Shown: piece after piece, positions 1 through 5,472 of the stretch
Position numbering within the stretch: the stretch's first letter is position 1
Layout of the letters: the number at the start of each line of letters is the position of its first letter
NCBI GenBank assembly: GCA_001800085.1
Contig: MGUS01000036.1
Span: 5,742 to 13,250, forward strand
DNA from: Elusimicrobia bacterium RIFCSPLOWO2_01_FULL_60_11
GTDB taxonomy: Bacteria; Elusimicrobiota; Elusimicrobia; 2-02-FULL-39-32
Length of the DNA stretch: 7,509 nt
Direction of reading: 5' to 3'
The notes under the pieces: model-generated
What the model saw: the letters and a program-made list of their open reading frames with translations, nothing else
Told to the model about the DNA's origin: nothing
Databases searched by the model: none
Program-made: the position numbers and the translations under genes

Positions 1-662
1 CGGACGCTTTGATGGAGAGGACGAAGGGCCGGCCTATCCCCTCGGGAAGGGTGGCGCCGCACGAGGCGTTCCTGCTCGGCGCTTTTTCGGCCGGCCTCGG
101 CATCGTGCACCTCTGCCTATCCGTGGGGATGCTTCCCGGTTTCCTTTCGGCCCTGACCGTCGTCCTCTACCTGGTCTTCTACACGCCCGCCAAGGTCAAA
201 TCCCCTTTCTGTTCCGTCGTGGGCGCCGTTTCGGGCGCGCTCCCGCCCCTGATCGGCTTTTCCGCCGCCTCCGGCGAGCTCACGGCCGGGGCCTGGTCGC
301 TTTTCGCCATACTTTTTCTCTGGCAGTTCCCTCACCTCATCTCCCTGTCTTGGCTCTACCGCAAAGACAATGAGAGGGCGGGGATGAAGATGCTTCCCCG
401 GGGCGGAAGATTCGCGCTCGCGTCGGCCCTTCTGCTTTTTGCCGCTGGTTTTCTTCCCTATTTTCTCGGGCTTTCCGGGCCCCTCTATCTGCTTCCCTCG
501 GCCGCTCTGAGCGGTCTCTATCTCTACAAGTCCGCGCGTTTCAACGGTTCCGCGGACACGGTATCCGCCCGGGGGCTGTTCCTGACGAGCATCGCCTACA
601 TGCCGCTTCTTCTGGCGTCCATCCTCATCGGACATTGGGGGTTGCCGTCCCTCCTGCCGTAA
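1..662 (+). CDS. ctaB: Protoheme IX farnesyltransferase (heme O synthase), 5'-truncated by window edge
   Basis: This membrane enzyme of the UbiA prenyltransferase family transfers a farnesyl group to heme B, making heme O, the precursor of heme A for cytochrome oxidase. The reading frame is already open at base 3, and the first codons read DALMERTKGRP. That is the end of the first Asp-rich substrate site plus the family's MxRTxxRP motif, so the true start lies upstream and about 70 of the usual 290 or so residues are missing. Further family signatures are GALPPLIG (about residue 78), FLWQFPH (about 104) and the second polar site DNERAGMKMLP, where the family normally has DYxxAGxxMLP. About seven hydrophobic membrane segments are visible. 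The stop is TAA at 660-662, and the next gene starts 28 bases before it. The family assignment is secure; the substrate is inferred from the family and from the Sco-DUF420 neighbour. Confidence 0.95.
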   Translation, partial: DALMERTKGRPIPSGRVAPHEAFLLGAFSAGLGIVHLCLSVGMLPGFLSALTVVLYLVFYTPAKVKSPFCSVVGAVSGALPPLIGFSAASGELTAGAWSLFAILFLWQFPHLISLSWLYRKDNERAGMKMLPRGGRFALASALLLFAAGFLPYFLGLSGPLYLLPSAALSGLYLYKSARFNGSADTVSARGLFLTSIAYMPLLLASILIGHWGLPSLLP

Positions 663-1486
663 AGATCCGGAACCTTTCTTTCCGCTACCGCAAGTCCTCC
701 GAGGACGCTCTTAAGCAGGTGACGCTTGAAGTGGAGCGGGGGGAGATCTTCGGCCTCCTGGGCCCCAACGGCGGTGGCAAGACCACCCTTTTTAAGATCC
801 TCTCCACCGCGTATCCCTGCCGTCCCGCTGAAGCCGAGATCCTGGGCCTGGACCTGGCGGCCGCTCCGGGCGAAGTCCGCCGCAAGATCGGCTTCGTGTT
901 CCAGTCGCCCAGCTTGGACAAAAAGCTCACCGTGTCGGAGAATCTGAGGCACCACGGCCGCCTCTACGGCCTCTCCGGCCGCGTCCTTGAGAAAAAAATA
1001 GGGGACATCCTTGAAAAGGTATCGCTTTCACCCCGTTCCAATGAACTTGTGGAGATCCTTTCCGGCGGCCTGGCAAGGCGCGTCGAGATCGCGAAGGGTC
1101 TGCTCCATTCCCCTGAAGTCCTTTTGATGGATGAGCCCACCACGGGTCTGGATCCCGGCGCGCGCATGGATTTCTGGCGCCATATCGAAGACATCCGAAG
1201 TTCGGGAGTGACGATCCTGGTCACCACTCACCTGATGGAGGAGGCCGAAAAATGCGGGCGCCTGGCCATCTTGAACGAAGGCCGGGTGGTGGCTCTCGGG
1301 AGTCCGGCATCCTTGAAGGGCGAGATCGAGGGAGAAGTGGTCACGGTGGAGGCCAAGAACGCGGAGGCCTTTGCCCGAGAGGTCCGGGGGAGGGGGGACG
1401 TCCTGTCCGTAAATGTCTCCGGCCGAACCTTGGAGGACGTTTTTGTCAAGAAGACGGGGCACACATTCTGGGGGAACGGGAAATGA
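635..1486 (+). CDS. ABC transporter ATP-binding protein in oxidase-assembly operon
   Basis: This is the cytoplasmic ATPase of an ABC-2 type exporter, 283 residues. Visible motifs are Walker A GPNGGGKTT (43-51), Q-loop Gln90, signature LSGGL (142-146), Walker B LLMDEP (163-168), D-loop GLD (171-173) and the switch His199. Walker A has Gly where Ala is usual, and the signature ends in Leu instead of Gln; both are tolerated variants in this family. The C-terminal tail (about 215-283, with TLEDVFVKKTG) is the usual extension of DrrA/NatA-like ATPases. The TTG at 635 is the only start codon upstream of the first beta strand, because the next one (a GTG at residue 29) would remove it. No good Shine-Dalgarno precedes it, so coupling to ctaB translation is likely. 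The permease gene starts within its stop codon (ATGA). Cargo cannot be read from sequence; NosF-like service to copper-site assembly is an inference from context. Confidence 0.93.
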   Translation: MGVAVPPAVKIRNLSFRYRKSSEDALKQVTLEVERGEIFGLLGPNGGGKTTLFKILSTAYPCRPAEAEILGLDLAAAPGEVRRKIGFVFQSPSLDKKLTVSENLRHHGRLYGLSGRVLEKKIGDILEKVSLSPRSNELVEILSGGLARRVEIAKGLLHSPEVLLMDEPTTGLDPGARMDFWRHIEDIRSSGVTILVTTHLMEEAEKCGRLAILNEGRVVALGSPASLKGEIEGEVVTVEAKNAEAFAREVRGRGDVLSVNVSGRTLEDVFVKKTGHTFWGNGK

Positions 1487-2241
1487 TCCTGGCCGCGGCC
1501 ACTCTGGGACAAAGGGAACTCGTCCGGTTCTTCCGCCAGAAGAACCGCGTCATCGGCGCGCTCGCGCCGCCTCTCATCTTCTGGCTCCTCCTCGGCATGG
1601 GGTTCTCTGGGTCTTTCCGCCACGAAGGGTCCTTGAGCTACCTTCAGTATTTCTTCCCCGGGACCGTCGTCATGGTCGTGCTCTTCGCGGCCATCTTCTC
1701 GACCATCTCCATCATCGAGGACAGAAAGGAAGGGTTCCTTCAGTCCGTGCTCGTGTCTCCCGCACCCCGGGCGTCCATCGCCCTGGGAAAGATCTGGGGC
1801 GGCTCGGCCATCGCTTTCCTTCACGCGGTCTTCTTCCTCCTGCTCTCTCCCTGGATCGGGGCCCATCTGACCCCGGCGGGCGCCCTTTACGGGGCCGCGA
1901 TCCTTGCCGGGATCTCTTTCGGCCTTACGGCTCTCGGGTTCTTGATCGCCTGGCGCATGGACAGCACCCAGGGTTTTCACTCGGTGATGAACCTTTTTCT
2001 CATGCCGCTCTGGTTCCTCTCGGGAGCCGTGTTCCCCGTGGCCACGGCGCCCGCCTGGCTCAAGGGCCTGATGATGGCCAACCCCCTGACCTACGGCGTG
2101 GAGGCCCTGCGGTCCGCGTTGTTCCCCCCGGCGGCGCCCTCGGCGGCCTCTCCCGTTCTCTGCCTTTCCATCATCCTCGCTTTCGCCGCCGTCATGTTCA
2201 TCCTGTCCGTCTTCGTCTGCGCGAGGCAGGAGGCGCCCTGA
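1483..2241 (+). CDS. ABC-2 type transporter permease
   Basis: This is the inner-membrane partner of the preceding ATPase, 252 residues, which is normal for single-domain ABC-2 permeases (DrrB, NodJ, NosY). About six hydrophobic segments are visible: roughly 24-43, 59-78, 103-125, 130-152, 165-185 and 222-245. The two family hallmarks are the cytoplasmic loop after segment 2 (EDRKEGFLQSVLVSPAPR, 79-96) and the region LMPLWFLSGAVFPV followed by the NPLTYGVEALR motif near 199-206. The ATG at 1483 overlaps the ATPase stop as ATGA and follows a purine-rich GGGGGAACGGGAA, which decides this start over upstream codons in the same frame that lie inside the ATPase gene. With the ATPase it forms a two-gene exporter embedded between heme O synthase and Sco. 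The substrate is unknown. Confidence 0.92.
   Translation: MILAAATLGQRELVRFFRQKNRVIGALAPPLIFWLLLGMGFSGSFRHEGSLSYLQYFFPGTVVMVVLFAAIFSTISIIEDRKEGFLQSVLVSPAPRASIALGKIWGGSAIAFLHAVFFLLLSPWIGAHLTPAGALYGAAILAGISFGLTALGFLIAWRMDSTQGFHSVMNLFLMPLWFLSGAVFPVATAPAWLKGLMMANPLTYGVEALRSALFPPAAPSAASPVLCLSIILAFAAVMFILSVFVCARQEAP
2228..2233 (+). promoter_or_regulatory. Ribosome binding site for the 112-residue protein gene
   Basis: AGGAGG is a full Shine-Dalgarno match, 11 bases before the ATG at 2245, and it lies inside the last codons of the permease gene. The spacing is slightly long. It is the strongest ribosome binding site in the operon at the only internal junction without an overlap (3 bases separate stop and start). 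Confidence 0.7.
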
Positions 2242-2244
2242 ACC

Positions 2245-2583
2245 ATGGCTGAAAAGAGGAGCTACAGGATCGAAGACCTCACCTTCGACGAGATCAACGC
2301 CGTCCTGCATCACAAGTGGCACTTGAGCGAGCAGTTGGGGCGGGACGTGGGGATCGAGTTCTCCGTCAAGGATTTCTTCGACCATCACGCGGCCGGATGG
2401 CAGAAGACGCAGATCGAAGCCGACCTGGCCGCTCAGAAAGATGAGATCATGAAGCACAAGTGGTTTCTCTCTCAGAAACTGGGGCACGACGTGGGCACCA
2501 CGGCCGCGGCCATCGATTGGGTGAAGAGCGGCTACGCCGAGCACTGGCGCGACCGCACCGGCCCTTACAAGAACAGGAAATGA
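2245..2583 (+). CDS. Small protein with two copies of an HKWxLSxxLGxDVG motif (DUF4032-like)
   Basis: This is a soluble-looking 112-residue protein with no signal peptide or membrane segment, rich in His and Trp. It is an internal duplication: HKWHLSEQLGRDVG (23-36) and HKWFLSQKLGHDVG (71-84) align with an offset of exactly 48 residues. Each is followed by a helix-like stretch ending in Gly/His-x-Trp (Trp52, Trp101). From memory, the same W-x-LS-x-x-x-G-x-DVG pattern occurs at the C-terminus of DUF4032 proteins, so a shared small helical module is likely; a profile search is needed to be sure. The gene sits between the ABC permease (3-base gap) and the Sco-DUF420 gene (ATGA overlap), so it is almost certainly co-translated with oxidase-assembly factors. 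Its role is unknown. The conserved His and Trp could serve metal or protein binding, but that is speculation. Confidence 0.8.
   Translation: MAEKRSYRIEDLTFDEINAVLHHKWHLSEQLGRDVGIEFSVKDFFDHHAAGWQKTQIEADLAAQKDEIMKHKWFLSQKLGHDVGTTAAAIDWVKSGYAEHWRDRTGPYKNRK
2290..2547 (+). repeat. Internal protein-level tandem repeat (two units, 48-residue offset)
   Basis: Unit 1 spans residues 16-52 and unit 2 residues 67-101 of the 112-residue protein. The invariant positions are H, K, W, L, S, L, G, D, V and G in the core, plus a closing Trp. The DNA of the two units has diverged, so this is an old duplication conserved at the protein level and not a recent DNA repeat. Confidence 0.8.
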
Positions 2584-3521
2584 AGTCATTCATCCTGCTT
2601 TTCGCCGTCTCCTCGCTTCCCAATTACGGAGCGGTGGGGACATTCGCGCTCCGGGACCAATCGGGAAAGCCCTTCACCGAAAAGAACATGGAGGGAAAGG
2701 CCTGGGTCATCGACTTCATATTCACGCGCTGCGGCGGCCCCTGTCCCATACTCACGCGCCGTATGAAGGAGATCCAGGACGGACTTCCCGCGGGAGCGGG
2801 CCTGCTCTCCATCACGGTGGACCCGGACCATGACACCCCCGAAGTCCTCTCGGAATACGCGGCGCGCTTCGGCGCGGACCCTGACCACTGGTCCTTCCTC
2901 ACGGGCAAGAAGGAGGACGTTTACCGCCTCATTCAAAATCAGCTCCTCAACACCGCGGCCAAAAACCCGGACGCCGCGTCCGTCGGCGAATCCTTCATCC
3001 ATTCCCAGAGGTTCGTTCTCGTGGGTCCCGGCGGGAACATCCGGGGTTTCTACGACGGGGACGACGCTTCGACGCCGCGACATATCATGAGGGATCTAAG
3101 GACTCTGCAGAGTTCGGACGACTCGGTCCCCCGCGTGAACGCGCTCTTGAACATGACGAGCGCTTTCTTCCTGCTCTCGGGCTATTTCTTCATCCGCTTG
3201 AAAAGGGTGGCCGCTCACAAAGTCTCCATGGGGCTGGCTTTCCTGGCGTCTTCGGTTTTCCTGGTGAACTACATCCGCTATCACCTGACCGCGGGTTCCG
3301 TGCCCTTTGCCGGGGAGGGAGCGCTGCGGACACTCTACTTCGCCATCCTTATATCCCACAGCATTCTGGCGGTCGCTGTCGTGCCCCTGGCCCTGACGAC
3401 ACTTTACCGGGCGCTCAAGGGGGATTTTGAGGCCCACAAGAAGATCGCGCGCTGGACATTCCCCATATGGCTCTATGTGTCGGTGACGGGGGTTGTGGTG
3501 TATTATATGTTGTATGCATGA
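2580..3521 (+). CDS. Sco1/SenC-type copper chaperone fused to a DUF420 membrane domain
   Basis: This is a 313-residue two-domain protein for cytochrome c oxidase assembly. Residues 1-17 are a short hydrophobic leader. Residues 18-180 form a thioredoxin-fold Sco domain with the copper ligands CGGPC (51-55) and His141 in ESFIHSQRF, plus VDPDHDTP (80-87), typical of Sco. Residues 185-313 match DUF420: four membrane segments (about 187-205, 215-234, 252-275, 292-311), conserved histidines at 213, 235, 260 and 286, and PIWLYVSVTGVVVY near the end. Sco domains deliver copper to the CuA site of subunit II on the outer face of the membrane. DUF420 proteins often sit beside oxidase genes and are normally separate. 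The ATG at 2580 overlaps the previous stop as ATGA and removes an out-of-character N-terminal extension. Family calls are firm; the benefit of the fusion is inference. Confidence 0.93.
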   Translation: MKSFILLFAVSSLPNYGAVGTFALRDQSGKPFTEKNMEGKAWVIDFIFTRCGGPCPILTRRMKEIQDGLPAGAGLLSITVDPDHDTPEVLSEYAARFGADPDHWSFLTGKKEDVYRLIQNQLLNTAAKNPDAASVGESFIHSQRFVLVGPGGNIRGFYDGDDASTPRHIMRDLRTLQSSDDSVPRVNALLNMTSAFFLLSGYFFIRLKRVAAHKVSMGLAFLASSVFLVNYIRYHLTAGSVPFAGEGALRTLYFAILISHSILAVAVVPLALTTLYRALKGDFEAHKKIARWTFPIWLYVSVTGVVVYYMLYA

Positions 3522-3837
3522 AAAAAGTGTCCCCTTCAAAAGGATGGTCTTCGTCTGCACGAATGTCCGTGAAGGCGAATCCGCCTGCGGCAACGCGGAA
3601 CGGGGCGAGGCCTGCGGTTTCAATCTCGTGGAGAAACTGCGGGAGGAAGTGAAAACGCGGGGTCTCAAGGGGAAGATCCGCGTCGCCAAATCGGGCTGCA
3701 TGGACCTCTGCAAACGCGGCCCCAACCTCATGGTGTTCGACGAGTCGGGCGCCTACAAGCTTTTTTCCGGGGTCACCCCCGAGGACCTCCCCGCCCTGGC
3801 CCAACGCTTTACAGAGCCGCTCTCTCCAAGTACTTAA
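3514..3837 (+). CDS. Thioredoxin-like [2Fe-2S] ferredoxin
   Basis: This is a cytoplasmic 107-residue electron carrier of the thioredoxin-fold ferredoxin type (NuoE-like, Aquifex Fd4 family). It opens with RMVFVCTNVREGE, which is typical, then has Cys25 and Cys34, and ends the cluster site with SGCMDLCKRGPN (Cys62 and Cys66, the C-x3-C pair). Four ligands are needed, so Cys15, Cys62, Cys66 and one of Cys25 or Cys34; the fifth cysteine is spare and the usual spacing does not settle which. The ATG at 3514 overlaps the end of the Sco-DUF420 gene by 8 bases. A second in-frame ATG at 3544 would start just before the first beta strand and cannot be excluded. Its partner is unknown; co-transcription suggests a link to oxidase or metal-centre assembly. 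The 3' end overlaps the convergent LOG gene by 29 bases. Confidence 0.88.
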   Translation: MHEKSVPFKRMVFVCTNVREGESACGNAERGEACGFNLVEKLREEVKTRGLKGKIRVAKSGCMDLCKRGPNLMVFDESGAYKLFSGVTPEDLPALAQRFTEPLSPST

Positions 3838-4372
3838 AAGCCCCCGCGGCGTCGGCGCACACGTGGTAGAGATCCCGGTATCTGGACCGGGCGAATTCCT
3901 TTTTGAACATTTCCTCGAACATGTCCAGGAGGGGGGCGTAGTAGGATTTGGTGTTGATGATGACGATGGGCTTGGTGTGGTGGCCCAGCTGTTTTAAGGT
4001 CACGATCTCGAGCAGCTCTTCCAGGGTCCCGAAGCCCCCGGGCAGGATGATGAAGGCGTCGGAGCGCGTCTCCATCAGGGTCTTACGGTGGCGCAGGTCG
4101 TCGGTCACCACCAGTTCATGGTAGTTGTTGAACGGACGGACCTTCCCGTGCAGGACCTTGGGGATGATGCCCACGACCTTGCCGCCGCCCTTGTGCACCG
4201 TCCGCGCCAACTCGCCCATGAGCCCGATGTCGCTGCCACCGTAGACCAAAGTCAGCCCTCTCTTGGAGATCTCCCGCCCGAGCTCCGCGGCCGCCTCGTA
4301 ATAGGCTTTGTCCACGCCGTCGCTGGAAGAGCAGAAGACGCAGACGCTTTTCCGATCTTGACGATTATCCAT
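3809..4372 (-). CDS. LOG family protein (nucleoside 5'-monophosphate phosphoribohydrolase, TIGR00730 type)
   Basis: This is a cytoplasmic Rossmann-fold protein of 187 residues, the usual size. The family hallmark PGGFGTLEE lies at 111-119, preceded by the Arg/Lys pair in LRHRKTLM (93-100). The N-terminus VCVFCSSSDG and the YGGSDIGLMG loop (44-53) are also typical. Family members cleave the base from (cytokinin) nucleoside 5'-monophosphates, giving the free base and ribose 5-phosphate. In bacteria the natural substrate is often uncertain, so I leave out a symbol. The ATG at 4372 was chosen because the domain begins right after it; the TTG further upstream at 4453 would add an unusual extension running through the promoter region. 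No Shine-Dalgarno precedes the ATG. It is transcribed divergently from the radical SAM gene and converges with the oxidase-assembly operon. Confidence 0.93.
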   Translation of the reverse strand: MDNRQDRKSVCVFCSSSDGVDKAYYEAAAELGREISKRGLTLVYGGSDIGLMGELARTVHKGGGKVVGIIPKVLHGKVRPFNNYHELVVTDDLRHRKTLMETRSDAFIILPGGFGTLEELLEIVTLKQLGHHTKPIVIINTKSYYAPLLDMFEEMFKKEFARSRYRDLYHVCADAAGAFKYLERAAL

Positions 4373-4384
4373 TCCAGAGGCTCT

Positions 4385-4413
4385 AGTATAGGTTTTTCCC
4401 CGCCTCCCCACAA
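4385..4413 (-). promoter_or_regulatory. Candidate sigma70-like promoter for the LOG gene
   Basis: Reading the minus strand, TTGTGG (4413-4408) and TATACT (4390-4385) are separated by 17 bases. The -10 matches 5 of 6 consensus bases and the -35 matches 3 of 6. Transcription would begin near 4378, only about 6 bases before the ATG at 4372, which fits the absence of a Shine-Dalgarno. Confidence 0.5.
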
Positions 4414-4430
4414 TCCGGTTTACAGGCGGG
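4399..4430. repeat. Inverted repeat between divergent promoters (operator candidate)
   Basis: CCCGCCT (4399-4405) and AGGCGGG (4424-4430) are perfect inverted copies 18 bases apart. The arms extend outward as TTT/AAA if one extra C in the left arm is allowed. The centre (4414.5) lies between the two -35 hexamers, and the arms touch both promoters. A dimeric regulator binding here could control both genes. No regulator gene is present in the window. Confidence 0.45.
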
Positions 4431-4447
4431 AAATAACATTGTACACT
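4419..4447 (+). promoter_or_regulatory. Candidate sigma70-like promoter for the radical SAM gene
   Basis: TTTACA (4419-4424, 5 of 6) and TACACT (4442-4447, 4 of 6) are separated by 17 bases. The predicted transcription start near 4454 is at or next to the ATG at 4456, so the mRNA would be leaderless. No Shine-Dalgarno is present upstream of that ATG. Confidence 0.5.
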
Positions 4448-4455
4448 TTCCAATC

Positions 4456-5349
4456 ATGCCCATGCCCTTGGCGGCGACCTGGAGCCTGGCTTTCATCTGC
4501 AACTACCGTTGCCCCTATTGTTTCATCCCCTGGAACGAATCGAAGATAGGAGTCCAGCATGCCCAGGTCACTGCGGAAAATTGGCTCGAATTTTGGGAGA
4601 GGATGTACGACGCTCACGGCAGTTTTTGGATCCATGTCGCAGGGGGTGAGCCATTTGTTTATCCGGGGATCGTGGACCTTCTGGCGCGGGTTTCCGAGCA
4701 CCACAGCTTGTCCGTGTCGACCAACCTGTCCTGGAAGCCCGACATCCTTTATGGTAGACTTCCGCCGGGGAAAGTCGCATTCGGCCTGAGTTTCCATCCG
4801 CATTTCGTAGACTTCGAACGTTTCCTGTCTTCCGCCGTCGATCTGCAAAAGCACGGATACACGGTCACGGTGGCAGTCGTTGCGTACCCTCCTCTGTTCT
4901 CCAGATTGGAATCCTATCGGTTGGAATTCGAAGTACGGGATCTGGCCTATAACTTTCTGCCTTACCAGGGGAAGATCGGTGAGAAGAACTATCCGCAGGA
5001 TTACACGAAGGATGAGAGAGATTTCCTCTATTTGAACACGGTCCAGGATCGATCGACCAGGGACCAGCAGATGAGGTCTAAGCCCACTTTAGGGCGTCTG
5101 TGCGCCGCAGGCCAAATGCGTTTTCGCGCCGATGCGGACGGCGTCATCTACCGCTGCGCTCCTTCCGTCAAACTGGGAGTCGGGCGGATGGGACATATCC
5201 AAGACCCCGATTTCAAGTTGCTCGAAGAACCGTCCCCGTGTCCCGCGGAATACTGCACTTGTCCGGAGGAGTACAGCTATCTTCTTGATCTGGGTTTGAA
5301 CAAAGCGCTGGTGGTCGGTCGGAGGGTGAGAGATTCGAACTCCCGGTGA
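4456..5349 (+). CDS. Radical SAM protein with twitch/SPASM-like C-terminal cysteines
   Basis: This is a 297-residue radical SAM enzyme. Cys15, Cys19 and Cys22 (CNYRCPYC) hold the SAM-binding [4Fe-4S] cluster, and GGEP at 63-66 is the SAM-binding motif. The C-terminal part has Cys216-x13-G-x4-Cys234, matching the CX9-15GX4C pattern of twitch/SPASM domains. Cys262, Cys267 and Cys269 follow, so one auxiliary iron-sulfur cluster is likely. Such enzymes modify peptides, proteins, sugars or small molecules; no precursor peptide or partner gene is visible, so the substrate is unknown. The ATG at 4456 is used because translation from it gives the family N-terminus directly. Base composition is lower in places than in its neighbours: two sampled 60-base lines are about 43% and 57% G+C, against about 63% in a sampled permease line. 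The last nine codons (RRVRDSNSR) are antisense to tRNA-Ser, so this tail is probably not part of the original fold. Confidence 0.88.
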   Translation: MPMPLAATWSLAFICNYRCPYCFIPWNESKIGVQHAQVTAENWLEFWERMYDAHGSFWIHVAGGEPFVYPGIVDLLARVSEHHSLSVSTNLSWKPDILYGRLPPGKVAFGLSFHPHFVDFERFLSSAVDLQKHGYTVTVAVVAYPPLFSRLESYRLEFEVRDLAYNFLPYQGKIGEKNYPQDYTKDERDFLYLNTVQDRSTRDQQMRSKPTLGRLCAAGQMRFRADADGVIYRCAPSVKLGVGRMGHIQDPDFKLLEEPSPCPAEYCTCPEEYSYLLDLGLNKALVVGRRVRDSNSR

Positions 5350-5404
5350 GTTGCCCCACACTGGTTTTCAAGACCAGCGCCTTAAACCACTCGGCCAACC
5401 CTCC
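5320..5404 (-). tRNA. tRNA-Ser (anticodon UGA)
   Basis: On the minus strand this 85-base sequence folds as a class II tRNA. The 7-bp acceptor stem is GGAGGGT (5404-5398) with ACCCTCC (5327-5321), and the discriminator is G. The D-arm is GGCCGAGTGGTTTAAGGC-like. The anticodon stem CTGGT/ACCAG closes the loop CTTGAAA with anticodon TGA at 5370-5368. A long variable arm (GTGGG/CTCAC around GCAA) and a T-arm GGGAG-TTCGAAT-CTCTC complete it. It closely resembles E. coli tRNA-Ser(UGA), which reads UCA and related codons. CCA is not encoded, since ACC follows the discriminator. Its 3' 30 bases overlap the end of the convergent radical SAM gene. No clear terminator is visible after it. Confidence 0.97.
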
Positions 5405-5414
5405 TGACCGGTTC

Positions 5415-5444
5415 AATCTATCATTTTTGGCATGCCTCCGTCAA
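5415..5444 (-). promoter_or_regulatory. Candidate promoter for tRNA-Ser
   Basis: Reading the minus strand, TTGACG (5444-5439, 5 of 6) and TAGATT (5420-5415, 4 of 6) are separated by 18 bases. The -10 ends about 10 bases before the mature tRNA 5' end, leaving a short 5' leader for RNase P to remove. Confidence 0.5.
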
Positions 5445-5472
5445 AATATTACCCTCGGAAAGCCATAATTCT

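Noticed and set aside
1228..2589. Very long open frame (453 codons) on the minus strand, antisense to the ABC ATPase, permease and small protein genes
   Set aside because: The product is Arg/Glu/Gly/Asp-rich low-complexity sequence with no domain, typical of stop-poor antisense frames in GC-rich DNA. The + strand genes carry full motif sets.
3096..3731. 211-codon minus-strand frame opposite the Sco-DUF420 and ferredoxin genes
   Set aside because: It is a shadow frame: it covers the DUF420 helices and ferredoxin cysteines on the other strand and has no recognisable motif.
4373..4453. TTG at 4453 as start of the LOG protein
   Set aside because: It would add 27 residues unlike the family and would read through the candidate promoter and inverted repeat. 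ATG 4372 gives normal family length.
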